From Spinellus fusiger (lineage: Eukaryota; Mucoromycota; Mucoromycetes; Mucorales; Phycomycetaceae), in NCBI GenBank assembly GCA_025094145.1, contig JALLLS010000013.1, positions 62,001 through 126,000 of the forward strand: 64,000 bases of DNA, read 5' to 3'. A program made the position numbers and the translations under genes. Shown piece by piece: positions 13,604 through 25,827 of the stretch. The notes beneath the pieces are model-generated. The model ran no database searches and was not told the DNA's origin. It saw only the letters and a list, made by a program, of their open reading frames with translations. Every line of letters starts with the position of its first letter. Position 1 is the stretch's first letter.

Positions 13604-14506
13604 TCTGAGGTGTAAACAAAAAGAAAGAAAGAAAACAAGACTGTGGGGAAATCAGGTCGAGTATATGTGACTCCATCACTCATTGCTCACATTCTACTGC
13701 TTTGGCTTATCTATCCTATTCAATATCCGATTCTGAGCATAAAAAAGAGATAGGATTGCTTCTCTTGTCATAAAGATGAATGGACAAAGGCAGTGTGTAT
13801 GTGTGTATCATGGCCACTATGAATGAGTGACTATAGAAGTAGCAGTCTCAAGAAGTAGACAGAGCAACAAGAGGGAATGCACCAGAAGAGTCAATAGCCC
13901 CCTCTATCTTCCTCTTCCTCTTCTACAAAGCACATAGTATATCTACTGTGAAGAAGTCATTACAGTCCATCCACTGTGACTTGTACACTAAGAAGCAATA
14001 GAGTGGCAGTGTCCTATGCTAGGGTGTAGTATGGACACTAGCAAGTGTATGGCTATGTTGGAGAAGATGCACTGTCCTGTAGTCTCCACCTGTTCCTACA
14101 AAGTACCTGTGCATTGACTGCTAGTTTACAGGAGGAATGCAGGTCTACAATCAGGTTCCACTGATACTGGCCTACCAACAGGACTTGCAGAATAAGTGGG
14201 CAGAGTGAAGTAAAGTGGCCAATAGTGAGGCATTTGACAACACCCAACGGCGAACCAACACACAACAAGAGGGAGAACAAGACAAAAGACAAGTGACTTG
14301 CAACGAGGCCCTTGTCTTTTGGAGTCACTCTGCCCTTGTCCCCAATAAAAAAGAAAGAGAGAAAAGGCCTTGTTCTGTACTGGAGGCGTCTTTTATTTCT
14401 ATTCTTTTATTGACTCGTATGGGTCAATGGAAATACACCACTATTTATATAGGTGTGCATGAAAAAAAAAAAAAAAGACGCAGTTCCCAGAGCTCATTCT
14501 TATTGG
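13604..14506. other. RPS14 upstream region, no gene recognised
   Basis: It should contain the RPS14 promoter, but I see no convincing TATA box or named element. Open frames at 14053-14328 (minus) and 14215-14535 (plus) overlap on opposite strands without recognisable domains. The word ctctgcc near 14330 and a nearby poly-A tract at 14461-14476 are the only notable features. Confidence 0.5.
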
Positions 14507-17167
14507 CTACACACCAGGAGATTTTTAGGATATAAAAAGAAATAGTCGAATTATAATTGTTTAAGAAATGACATAGATTTGAAAAGGAGCAAAAATAAAT
14601 TAAAATGTATTCGTTAGCTTTTAAATAAATAAAGATTATTATGTAGATTTACCTGTAAATATCTGAATCCCAGAGAAAACCACCTTCTATGTGGTGATAT
14701 ATAATATGAGTATCTATTCTTCTCGACACAATGGAGCTGGTCGGTGGTAACCCTTTAATCCCTCTTCTGCAATCTTAAGGATATTTTTAATGCATTCATA
14801 TCCCTGTTCCAAACAATTCCACAACTTTGGCAAGCGCAGATACTGTTGAAAATTACTAATACTTCAGTGAGGTTATGTGTGCTACAAGTGTGGCAGATCC
14901 TGAGAACAAAAATAAGAGTAACTGTTAGAAGAGCTTTTTATATTGGGTGAGAGGTCAATCATGTTTACTCTCGATGTTCGAAGTTTATCAACATCAACCA
15001 TAAGAAGATCTCCACTCTTTTGTCTCTTTTTCAATGATTGATATAAAACTCTCGTCAAACCAACACAATGGTCTTTAAATTTGGCAGCATCTTTTACCTT
15101 TATTCCTGTGCCATAAGCAACGACTGGCAGTTTGGTAAGATCATACTCTAATCCTTTTAGGTGCCAATACCCCTTTTCGATAATAAAATAATAGTAAAAA
15201 TAATTAGTTCGAGATGTATTAATGTACTCTATGTGTGTATCGTATTACCCTTGCACTGGCACCTTCTTGCCTTTGTAACGGATTCACTGGGTGTATTAAA
15301 ATAAAATAATTGCTTAAAAAACAGTTGCCTAGTTACCCGTTGTGCTCAAATTGTGTGTTATGTCCCTGCTAAAGACCAAATATCTATATATTTATCTTTC
15401 TAGTGGTCCTGTTGATGATCTTAGTGCCCTTTATTACAGAATATAGGATATATTCCTCAAAGTTACATGGTATATATTTTGAGGCTACTTTTATATATAT
15501 CTCTTTATGCTATAAGGATCAAAGTTATACGATAATAACATCTCAGTAAATTCAGAGATGGATTCCCTCCTCTTGTCCTATGTATGTTTCAGGGGAAGAG
15601 AGAAACTTTTTTTTTACAATAAAATCACTTTATGGAATTCTATAGCCTTGAAATACAGGACCAAGATTATACACACTATAGGATAGGGCAGCCACTCTTC
15701 CCAGTCTGCTTGGATGTTCTATGAATACCATAGCTATTACTTAAGAATAGCAAATTAGAGAAATTAATAGTAAAAAAAAATAGAAAACTAATATAAAAGT
15801 GTAGTTGTCTACATATTTAATAAGATAGACTTTAATCCAGATAGCTTCCTAGAGTATAAACAAGGTAGGCTTTAAGGACTTGAGCAACTGACTGTTTCTT
15901 ATTCTCGACCTGTTTTCTTTCTGTATTCCCATAGGGTACCATTATTACAACTACTATTTTGCCTTCTGTCAATCTCCGTATGAGTAACCAGTCTTACGAG
16001 GTCGTGTGTGTCTCTTGTCTCATAGCAACAAAACATTTCTGGGATATATAAAGAAATACATGAACAATGAGATTATATTATTTCTTCGGTTGGCTAATGT
16101 GCTTGAAAAGAACCTTTTCACTGTCTGTCTGTTTGAGCATTGATTATGGACTGCGCAATTAAACACTATAGAGTTAGATAAAAGGAGGAAGTAAAACTGA
16201 CATTGCAACTCAATCATTGAATTTATTGTCTAACATGTGCTATCTTTAAACCCACCCTATTTGCAACATAACACTGCTTAGGAAAGATGTATTACAAAAC
16301 ACACTGATTTAACTCTAGTGGTCACTGTCCATAAAATAGAACCAAACCTACTTATATTAAGAACTGCATAGCCATTCATTGAATATATATTCATAATCAC
16401 CTCAATTAACTTATTGTAACTGGTATTAACAGTGGTGCTTAATGATTACAAAGTATTGTTTCTAATACTGGGCTTTAGGCTGAAGGCAAATGGTGTGAAT
16501 TGTTTGACTTGTGAATTTTGACTTGCGACTTTTATGAGTGAAGACTAAAATGTATACATTACCAGAATAGAGAAAGAAAGATTATTATTTGTTTTGATAT
16601 TCCCCTCCTTTTGTTATTTCCCACACTGCACATACAACTTAATATTTAAGTACTCATAAAGATGAGCATAAATAAACAAGGCAATGTGCCATTATTAACA
16701 AAGCAAAACAATAGAAGGAATTGATAGACCCTACCAAGGACTATTCTTGAGATAAAAAGGTAAGTAATATCTTCATTTGGGCTTGAGCTCATTGCAATCC
16801 ACAAAACATTCATTGTATTGCTATTAGGCAAGTAAAGACTCTTCTCAAGTCAGTCTTAGATAGTCTTTTACAAGGTCAATGGTGTCTAGGGTATAGTCCT
16901 GAGCATAAATATCTATCTCCCAAGGATAAAGCACAAGAATTTTAGGGTATATATTCTATTGCTATGAGGGAGTGTACTTAGGCAGTAGCTATGGTCATAA
17001 TATAGTATTATCTATACTATTACAATAAACAATATTATTTATAAACAATATATTCTATTGATAATATAATTTGATATTGAGATATTCCATAAAAGGCAAG
17101 AAATTTTTAGACGTAAAAGGAAGGATATATCCCCGCCTAAAAGCCAGAAAAATCTCCTGGTGTGTAG
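14507..17167 (-). mobile_element. Fanzor-carrying TIR element, copy B (2.66 kb, inverted relative to copy A)
   Basis: Both ends carry the terminal repeat CTACACACCAGGAGATTTTT (14507 on plus, 17167 on minus). It is the most complete of three copies. The outer half (17167 to ~15990) matches copy C (50682 to ~51960); the inner half (15545 to 14507) matches copy A. The Fanzor domain points inward on the minus strand. No intact target duplication is seen. The strong divergence from copy A, with many substitutions and indels, indicates an old insertion. Confidence 0.8.
14755..15173 (-). pseudogene. Fanzor C-terminal domain, copy B, frameshifted
   Basis: The same protein region as copy A is readable: GYWHLKGLEYDLTKLPVVAYG, then RTSR, an intron, then CHTC, CQSCG and WNRDMNAL. 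The intron acceptor differs (ctcag before gatctgcc), so splicing there would shift the frame. The RuvC-III neighbourhood is altered from NRDVNASKNI to NRDMNALKIS, and the frame stops early. The nuclease is dead in this copy. Confidence 0.75.
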
Positions 17168-17745
17168 AAAGTGCTTCCTCCTACTTAACACTTTTTATTC
17201 CACTTCAAACACCAAGATCAACATCGTCTAGAGAGTAAATTCCACGGCTGCTATCATTTACGACAATGTCTTATAATTTATGGATAGAAGCTAGTTCAAA
17301 ATGCCACCAAAAAAAACCACCGAGAAAAAACCAAGAGTGTCCAAAAAGTGTATTGTATCAAAGCAGTCCATTACGAAAAAGAAAGAAAAAAAGGAAAAGA
17401 AAAAAAACGCGTGTCTACAAATACACTAATCATCATCATAATACTATGACGTTGGTCTATACGCACAACCCATTGAATTCTATAGCCACAGAGAAAATAA
17501 ACTCGTAAGTCAAACAATGAAGAGTTGTTGACAGTTAGTAGTGGTGTTTCTCGATAAAGCCAAATAATCATAAAAACACCTGGTCTTTAGCACTGGTAAA
17601 CAATCTACTCCAAAGTCACAAGAGCACGTGCAGAGTGAAGACCGTCACGATATTGGAAAAGTGGACCCTTTGTAAGCTTGTGCATTGATTTGACAATTTA
17701 ACACCAGCCAATAATGCTTGAATGCTTGAATGCTTGAATGAATGA
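17168..17745. other. RFC1 upstream region
   Basis: Between the end of the Fanzor element and the RFC1 start. A short ATG frame at 17301 codes for a Lys-rich 38-residue peptide (MPPKKTTEKKPRVSKK...) that ends in a stop. It could be an upstream ORF or a stray first exon; I could not join it to RFC1. A tandem of gcttgaat occurs at 17716-17744 immediately before the start codon. Confidence 0.5.
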
Positions 17746-20700
17746 ATGGATAGAAAAAAGGCCAATGTCCAACAAACCTTATTTGCACACTTTGGAAAGA
17801 AAGTCCCTGAGAAATCAAATAAAGATCCTCCTACTGCAGAGCCAACACCTGAGGCGATTGAGCAAGTAAAATCCGAGGCCATGGAACAAGTAAAATCCGA
17901 GGCGATTGAGCAATTAGAGGCTGAAACAGAGGCTATGCAACTGCACTCTAAACCTGCACTGGTACAAAAGAGAAAAAGAAAGACGTATCTCGAAGACAGT
18001 GACGATGACTTTATGGAGAATAAAGAGGACACGGATGAAGTCCCCAAACCCAAAAAAGAAAAAACATCTGCAGTAAAAGTAGAAAAGTCTCCTGCCAAGA
18101 ACTTCAGGTATATATGAATGATCCAATGCATTTCAGGATGAACTATTAATCGTGGATTTATATATTAAAGCTATGCAAAGATGATCAACAGAGAGAAACC
18201 AAAGGCTTTGGGCACTCGTGAGCTGCCTCAAGGCCAGCCCAATTGCTTGGAAGGATACACGTTTGTTCTGACAGGAGAGATGGAGACAATAGATAGAAAA
18301 ACAGCAGCCGATGTCATCAAACGCTACGGAGGGTAGGTTGAAAGTACTGTCTTTGTTATTGTTACAAGACCACATATCTCTGATGCATTCTACTGTGCTC
18401 TACCTTGATACTAAATCCTTTTTTAGTCGTGTAACTAGTGCCATCAGTGGAAAGACTACCTTCTTGGTGTCAGGTAGAGACTCTGGACCTACCAAGATAG
18501 AATTGGCAAATAAACTTGGTTTGAGAATCCTTGAAGAAGAAGACTTTTATACTCTTGTTGAAACTGAAACTACAAAAGGAAAAGTGACATCTCCACTACC
18601 AAATAAAAAGCCAACAACATCGTAAGTTGCTGCTATCCATAGTAGTACGAGTAGAAGACTAATCATCATTTAATATCTATCTTGTACGTTCTAGTAAGGC
18701 TAAGGCTAAGGCTAGTACTGCTGCTGTTGCTACCGCCTCCACCTCTGCCTCTACCCCCACCCCCACCTCCACCTATGCCTATGCCTCTGATCCTATTCAT
18801 CACAACAGAATCAATGATTTGTGGACTGTCAAACACAGCCCAAAATCATCTAAAGAGATATTAGGAAATAAGGAAATGATTAGAAAGATAAGCCAATGGC
18901 TAGAGCACTGGTAAGTCGTCTGCTACAGTAAAGACACACCGACTAACCTATTTACAAGGCAGGAGAATATGCAACAAAACTTCACTTCCAAGAGTAATGA
19001 TGGTCTCTCAGCCTATCGATCAGTAATCATTAGTGGTCCACCAGGCATAGGCAAAACCACATCTTCTCACCTTATTGCCAAGGAGTGTGGCTACGAAGCT
19101 GTAGAGTATAATGCAAGTGATGCCAGAAGCAAAAAGACCCTTGAGGTAGGTGGATGAGCTGTCATTGGTTCCATCTGCTTCTTGACACATCTTATCCATC
19201 CTTCAATCCACAGAAATTGGTCACAGAAACAGTGAGAAATCACTCAGTAACAGAATTCTTTTGTTATAAAAACACACCTCAGGTAATTCTACTCTGGCCA
19301 ATGCAACCAGACCATTGTTTATTTATTAGACCATTGTTTATTTATTATGTGCTAGGAAGCCAAAAATACCCATTCCACAATGCCAAACAATGGCAAGAAA
19401 ATTGTTTTAATTATGGATGAAGTTGATGGCATGTCTGCAGGAGATCGTGGTGGAGCAGTGGAGCTTGCCTCTATTATAAGAAAAACAAAGGTAAGTCATC
19501 CAATGTCTTTATTTATGTCTTTATTGACACACTAAACCCATTGTTGTTTCATAGATCCCTATTATATGTATCTGTAACGATATCAGATCAGCAAAAGTTC
19601 AGCCCTTAGTTCGTGTATGCTTCGACGCAAAATTCAGACGGTAAGTTTATTATGATTTCTTTTTTCATCCTTTTCTTAAACGCTAATGTTGTACTTGATA
19701 GAACACCATCTGCTTCACTGAGAAACAGAATACTTGATATTTGTAGAAAGTAAGTTATTTATTTTATCTTATACACACACACACACACACACATAAGAGT
19801 ATGCTTTTGTTCTTACTGTGGTTCATTATTCTTTAGAGAGGACCTTGATATCTTGCCCAATGCAGTGGATGCACTTGTAGAATCCACTCGCAATGACATT
19901 CGTCAAATCATAAATATTTTATCCACCTATCGTGTTACAGGTACAAGCTTGGACTATGACCAAGCAAAATCACTGTAAGATTCATTTGAAATAGAAATAT
20001 ACAAATAAGATGAATCATTAATGTCTCATCCATCATGTGTAGTGGAAGTATCAATCAGAAAAAATCACAGATGAGTTTATTCGACATTCCTCCCGCCCTA
20101 TTTTCTGGATCAAACTGGAGAAGCACAACATTAGCTGAAAAGGCAGATGTGTATTTCCACGATTATAGCCTTTCACCGCTCATGATTTTTGTATGTGTTA
20201 AGAAAGAAAGAAAAGAAGAGTGACTACAAGAAAAGTATTTATTAGTTGTATTAGGAAAACTATCTTAAAGTCAAGCCAGAGCAAGTATCACAGCGATCTA
20301 CCAATAGTTCAATAAGAAATGAAGAGTGCACTCAGTTGGAATTGACAGCAAAAGCAGCTGATGCTATAGCAGATGGTGACCTTGTTGATGCCATAATTCA
20401 TGGGTAAATTCAAAACAATATACGTTTTTGAAAAGAGAGAGAGAAACACTCATTGCATATTTTCATATACAGTACTATGCAAAACTATTCTCTTATGCCT
20501 TATCACTCTATTGCTTCTTGTGTCAGACCAGCTTCATTTGTCAGAGGTATTTTGGGTGGAGCAAGATTGGAATTTCCCAAGTAAGTGAACACACCGATGA
20601 TTTGAAGCCACCTAACTCGCTCTACTCTACGGTATAGATGGCTTGGTCAGAACTCAAAGAGACAGAAAAACCAAAGACTTCTTAAAGACATCCAAGGCAG

Positions 20701-21321
20701 AATCCGTTCCAAGACTCCAGTAAACAAATCTGAGGTTCAAGGACACTATATTCCTTTGCTCTCGAAGCAGATATTTCATAGAATAGAAAACGTATGCTGT
20801 CTCATTTTTTTTTACATGGGCACAGGCTAATATTCATAGTACAGGAAGATTTTGATGTAGCTATCGAAATCATGGACACTTATTGTCTAAATATCGAAAG
20901 CTTAGAAACACTAAGCGACTTTAGCATGGATGCTAAGAAGCCTATGTCTACTCTCCCGACAAAACTTAAAAAGGCGTTTGAAAAATAGTAAGTACTTTAC
21001 TGAATTTCTCTAGCCATATCAAAGACATAGTTTTTAAGAATATAACGCTTATGCCTTCTTTATTTTTATGTCTCTAGCTATGATTCCAAATCACACCCTA
21101 TCTTATTCCAAGACACGGGAGCACCTATCAAAAAGGTTTACATACAAATGCCTGTTGGAAATGAAGCGGATACTTTGTTTGAAGATGCAGATGAAGAAGA
21201 AGAGAATAGTTCAAACGAAGATGAGATTGATGAGGATATCAAAAAAGACAAGTTCATCAAAATAGGAAAAACAAAGTCGAATATAAAACGCGTTAAAAAA
21301 GGAAGAGTCACCAAAGCATAG
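17746..21321 (+). CDS. RFC1: Replication factor C large subunit (RFC1)
   Basis: Sixteen exons join in phase: 17746-18107, 18171-18332, 18427-18621, 18695-18910, 18959-19145, 19214-19282, 19356-19490, 19555-19640, 19702-19749, 19837-19974, 20043-20190, 20255-20403, 20473-20580, 20638-20791, 20845-20987, 21078-21321, giving 847 aa (yeast Rfc1 861). Order: an N-terminal PCNA-interacting box (QQTLFAHF, residues 9-16); acidic/Lys-rich linker; BRCT domain (~145-225); a Thr/Ser/Ala/Pro linker; [21 protein letters not shown]+ module with Walker A G338-PPGIGKT345 and Walker B D418-EVD421; lid; RFC1 C-terminal domain; acidic then basic tail ([15 protein letters not shown]). As the large subunit of the clamp loader it opens PCNA at primer-template junctions in the nucleus. 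Confidence 0.95.
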
Positions 21322-21617
21322 ATTATCAAAGAGTATCAGCACCGCCATTTAATGATTTTGAATGGTTACCTTTTATTCTAAACATTATGTGATATCCTTT
21401 TCTCAATGTTCAGCAATGAAATTTGTTTTGAATGGCTTAGGATAATGGAGACTGTATACACACTAAATCTCTTTTCTGCTCTTGCAATTAAATGAATAAA
21501 ATAAAATACTTCACTCTTTATCTCATTCTATTCCTGAAACTAAACTAAAATAAAATAAAATAAAATAAAAACTTGGTGTTGATTTTGTTGATTATAAAAG
21601 CACTTTTTATTGTCTTT
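21322..21617. other. RFC1 3' flank
   Basis: AT-rich, with an (AAAAT)n-like run at 21545-21570 and several aataaa-like words (for example near 21495). No gene. The palindrome begins at 21618. Confidence 0.6.
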
Positions 21618-22929
21618 CTGTCACACTCAATCGATTTTAATACCTTTGAAAATAAATTTCAGGACGAAATATTTAGGATATGTTCAACATTACATAACAC
21701 ACTCCACATTTGATATAGAAGCTTCAAACTTTCACACAACAAAGCTCAACATATTTAATTATAGAAAATAAAATAATAATAAAATAGTTAATGTTTTGTA
21801 TGGCCTCCTTTGGCATCAATGACAGCCTGACATCTATCTGTCATACTCAGAACTAATCGTTGTGCAAGTTCAACACCAACCCTCTCCCACTCCTCTGCAA
21901 TTAGAGCCTTCAAACTTTCAATATTAGTAATAGATACTCTTTTTTCTTCCATTGGGCTCAAGTCAGGGATTTGTGTGATCCAGTAATCAAAATGGCTAAT
22001 CTGATGCGTCTCTTTCCATCATCTGGCATAGCCCCCAGTATGACAGCTAGCACCATCTTCTTGTAACAGAAACTCCCTGGTTCTCTTTCTGATACAATTC
22101 CATGAACCAAGGATGAAAATCACCACCCAAAATAGTGATATATTTGTCTTAGTTTACAGTGCTATCAACAAAGACTCATGGGCCAAATCTGCCCGCCCAA
22201 AAACAGCTCCAAAGCATGACCTCACCGCCACCAAACTTCGTTGTTAAAACAATAGGATTAGGATAATACCTTTCTCCAACTTTTATGATGACAAACGCAC
22301 CACTATTGTTCTCTTTTACGGTGTACCTGGACTCATCAGACTAAATAACACCTCTCCACTGGTCGTTCGTCCAATTGACATGTTCCTTAGCCCAACAAAG
22401 CCGTTTCTCTTTGTGTTTTACAGTTAAGGTTGGCTTGTGAGCTGGAGAAAAAGATCCGAACCCTAACTGATTGCAGTAACTGATAATGATGTTTCTACAT
22501 ACATCAACCTGAATCTTCAACATTTCCAATTTCAGTTGATTATATGAGGCAAATGGGTCCTCTCTAATGACCTTTTCCAGGTGTCTGAGGTCCCTCTCAC
22601 TGGCTTTCTTAGGTTTTCCATGACTATTAAAACGCAATGGTGACCCACGTTCTTTGATGTTTCTGATAATATTTTGAACTGTGGTCTTTTTCATCTCAAC
22701 TACGTTTGTAGTGACAGTCAATTTTGATCCAGTCTTCAACATGTAATAAATGCTCCACAATCTTCTATCATTTGCCTTATCCTATTCTCCACAAGTGTGA
22801 GCTTCTGAATATCTATCTTACATAGTGTGTAGGTTTAACACTATTTGGAAAGAATAAGAGTTTTATGTAAAGATAAAGGTATTATTTTATTAAAATTTAG
22901 GAAGTATTAAATTCAATTGGGTGTGACTG
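21618..22929 (-). mobile_element. Tc1-like element Y, decayed (left-arm copy)
   Basis: Terminal repeats of the type CAGTCACACCCAATTGAATT. The inner end (gtgtgactg before TA at 22930) is intact; the outer end at 21618 is mutated and preceded by TT instead of TA. The minus strand encodes a Tc1 transposase in pieces: the frame 22760-22341 contains the helix-turn-helix part (MKKTTVQNIIRNIKERGS, KKASERDLRHLEKVIRED) and stops at the point equivalent to WSDES, where the first catalytic Asp lies. The rest is broken by further stops. Non-functional. Confidence 0.85.
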
Positions 22930-23100
22930 TATAACCTGATACATTTCCCTATCATTGAAACCAAGAATAGGTGAGTCCCGAAAACCCCCACAAAAACATA
23001 CCTCAATGCCCCACCAAACCAATGCCCCAAAAGAGCACCAAAATACAAAAGATAAGGCAAAGAAGCAGGAAAGAACAGAAAGGGGGGAAGGAAGGACTAA

Positions 23101-23358
23101 GAAGATAATGTTAGAAAAAGACATACAAAGCATGACTTACCAAACCATAGCCCAAGAAAAGGCCAAAAATACATCCCCCAGAAGAGGGAGCACCAACAGC
23201 ACCCAAAAGAGAGAGAGAGAAACACAGAACAAAAAAAAATCAGGCGATATTACAAACCTATGGCACACTATGGCCTTAACTACGGCCCAATGAGGGCACA
23301 GAACTACGGGCGACAAAAGGCGCCCAAGAAGATACCAGTGGATGGTCAAATAGAATGA
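23101..23358 (+). CDS. Possible 3' exon of an unrecognised polar protein (left-arm copy)
   Basis: An open frame of 86 codons with no ATG start reads EDNVRKRH...RRYYKPMAHYGLNYGPM... and ends KKIPVDGQIE. It is rich in Lys, Arg, Gln, Tyr and Gly. It would need upstream exons, which I could not define. The opposite strand contains good splice-like signals (gtaagt and ttcttag), so the true coding strand is uncertain. It is convergent with the gene at 23451-23834. Confidence 0.3.
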   Translation, partial: EDNVRKRHTKHDLPNHSPRKGQKYIPQKREHQQHPKERERNTEQKKIRRYYKPMAHYGLNYGPMRAQNYGRQKAPKKIPVDGQIE

Positions 23359-23450
23359 GATTTATTTTTTATTTTTTTGTGATTGTTTTTATTCTCATTA
23401 TATATTGGCCATGGGTCAAGAATACAAAAGAGTAGAAAGAATAGATTGTA

Positions 23451-23834
23451 TCAAATGAACTTTCCTTGTGTGTCTATGAGTACTCTTGACCAATGGTATG
23501 CTTCTTTTATGTAAAAAGAGTTCTAAAAACAAACATAGGTAAGTATAGATTGAGTATAAGAGAGATCTTTCATATTTACCAGTAGGTCCGTAAGATGCTT
23601 CTGATTGGTTGTAATTATGAAAACTGCAGCAGCTACAACTATCCGGGCAGTGACTATATTAGTATCATTAGAAAAATGTTGACTAAAGTCATAGTTATTG
23701 ATGACTGGATAAGGTGGTGCAGAAAGAAAGAAAAAAGTTGAACATGACCAAGTTTGAATGGCTTCATGTCCAAACTGAATGAGTGATGAGGAAGACATGA
23801 TGAGAAGAACACTTTTTTTTATCTTCTCCTCCAT
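23451..23834 (-). CDS. Small unrecognised protein, ~108 aa (left-arm copy)
   Basis: Two exons, 23834-23580 and 23522-23451, joined by a clean GT-AG intron (gtaaat...gtttttag). The protein starts MEEKIKKSVLLIMSSSS, contains SAPPYPVINNYDF and one hydrophobic stretch (VTARIVVAAAVFIITT), which may be a membrane segment, and ends VLIDTQGKFI. A later Met (IMSSSS) is an alternative start. TATA-like tatatattt lies just upstream. No family recognised. An identical copy is in the other arm. Confidence 0.45.
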
Positions 23835-24538
23835 GTTTCAAATATATAGCATGCATTCATCCATTCAACGAAAAAGTGAGTGTGAAAATAGCGAGAGAGT
23901 GATAAAAGAAAAGAAAAGAAAAGAAAAGGGCAGGACGCGACCTGAGTCGTGACTATATTATTGAAAATTAGGAAGTCTCTTACACTCAATATGCTGAGGT
24001 GATGGAAAGACTTGGCAAATGTTTCAGTAGAAATTGCTTTAGTATTTTTAGATAGACTATTATGATAAGTAGAAAAGGTATAAAAGCTAGTGATTCATTA
24101 GAAATCAAAGCTTTGCGAAATATACTTCTTACATTACCAAACACACCTTTTGTTTCTATATTTTGAACAATATCTACTGCTATATTTTGGCAGTCACAGT
24201 ACACGTCGCTGCTAGAATGACCTCACACCTTCCCACATGCAAGAAAGCCCGTGTCTTTCGCTTCATGACTCTTTGTTATTCTTCTTGTCACTTTTTACAT
24301 TATACATTCTTTATAATATCTATTGCATATAATCAAAGAGAATATAATGCTAATTTTGATGTACTTATTGATTTCTTCATTTTATTGCCGCTTTTATGCA
24401 CGCTCTTATATAAAAGACCGACCTTTGTTCTGCTTGAATTTTGCATTGACACAATCAAATTTTCAGACAAAAAAAAATTCCATTTTTTTTCTCATCTGAT
24501 ACTGTATTTCTGTTGATCCATTCCTAATTGGGCATGTA

Positions 24539-25827
24539 CAGTGGGGTAGCAAAAAAATTGGCAATTTAAAAAAATCTGATTGATTTCATATCATCAATAC
24601 AGTGTTTTTCTTGTATCAAGAGAAATAAAACGTATTTTCTACTTTAATAAAGCTCATATTATGTTAAAGAAAGGCTCTAGAATACTTATATGTAATTTAT
24701 ATTTAAATTTACTTATAAAAATTATTACAAATGTAGTTTTAGTAATGGGTACTCCCACCCTTGTTCTTGATGACTTCTTGCATTCGTGCTGACATTATCT
24801 CAATCAAAGAATTCCATATTTTTGGCTCAAAGGAATCCCAGGCTTCTTGTATAATATTTTTGAACTTGTCTATCTTAAAAGAACCATTGCATCTCTCCTG
24901 GACCTTGTCTTCCATTTGCATCCAAAGGTTTTCAATGGGGTTCGGATCGGGTGATTGAGCAGGCCACTCCAAACTATCAATTCCTCTCTCAATTTTTCCA
25001 ATCACTTGCTACAATACTTTTGTGAGTGGGTGCTCCATCTTCCATCAATATTAGGTGGCACTCTAGACCCCAGAAACGTAGCAATGACTCTTCATAGACT
25101 TTCTTGACAAAATCAACAGCCTTTCGTTCATTCTTCTCAAGCATCACTAGTTCTGACTTTTCACCATGACGAATAGCTCCCCAAACCATGACTGAAGATC
25201 TTCCACTCTTGAATGTGGGAGCAAGACAATCTTTTTTATAGGCTTCTCCATCCTTACGCCAAACGTGAACCACTCGACTGTTTTTGCCAATTTCGAAACT
25301 ACTTTCGTCAGTCCATATAACTTTTTTCTACACGCCAATGGTCCAGTGGAGATGTTCTTTGGCAAACTTGAGTCTTCTTTCTTTATGTGTTTCATTCAAA
25401 AAAAGGTTTCTTCTTTGCCACTCGGCTAAATATACCCTCTTCATGCAGTACACGTCTAACAGTGTGCTTGCTGCATTCTTCGGGTATTGCTGCAGCTATC
25501 TCACTTAAAGTCAATCGTCTGTTCTTGCCAACAACGTCCAGAAGGTGTCGTATTCCTCTTTCATTGAATATTTTGGGTCTTCCTGAACCTTCTTGGCGTT
25601 TGGTAGTTCCTCTTGTCTTTTGTTGATTTAGAACATTGTAGATTGTTCGCAGCTTTACTCCAGTTCTTTCAGCTATTTCTTTTACTTTCATATTTGCTTG
25701 TCGAAAATTAACAATGGTAAGTTTTTGATCGTCTGTTAGTTGCATTTTAAATTAAATATGGATATACTTTTATTAAAAAGAAAGGAAGAAAAATGCTACA
25801 AGTGTCTCTTATGTAAGATATGAAATA
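24539..25827 (-). mobile_element. Tc1-like element Z, truncated at the palindrome centre (left copy)
   Basis: The outer end is a terminal repeat CAGTGGGGTAGCAAAAAAAT preceded by TA (24537-24538). At the other side the sequence runs about 80 bp upstream of the transposase ATG and stops at the dyad without a second terminal repeat. The element is therefore cut by the palindrome junction. Confidence 0.8.
24739..25745 (-). pseudogene. Element Z transposase pseudogene (left copy)
   Basis: The minus strand begins with an intact DNA-binding half (25745-25392: MQLTDDQKLTIVNFRQANMK, helix-turn-helix, GRPKIF). Frames then change several times. Catalytic-domain pieces remain: VWGAIRHGEKSEL, LILMEDGAPTHKS (second Asp) and WPAQSPDPNPIENLW (Glu). 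At least three frameshifts or stops separate them. Confidence 0.85.

Larger units (their letters stand above)
21618..25827. repeat. Left arm (4,210 bp) of a giant palindrome
   Basis: Every open frame in this arm recurs in the right arm with the same sequence in the opposite orientation, and paired coordinates always sum to 53,027, so there are no net length differences. The arm holds, from outside in, Tc1-like element Y, two small genes, and truncated Tc1-like element Z. Only the outermost ~22 bp differ between arms. The inner end is the TA at 25826-25827. Confidence 0.95.

Noticed and set aside
17301..17417. Lys-rich peptide similar in feel to a histone H2B or ribosomal protein N-terminus
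   Set aside because: It stops after 38 codons with no downstream exon of either family; treated as a stray or upstream ORF.
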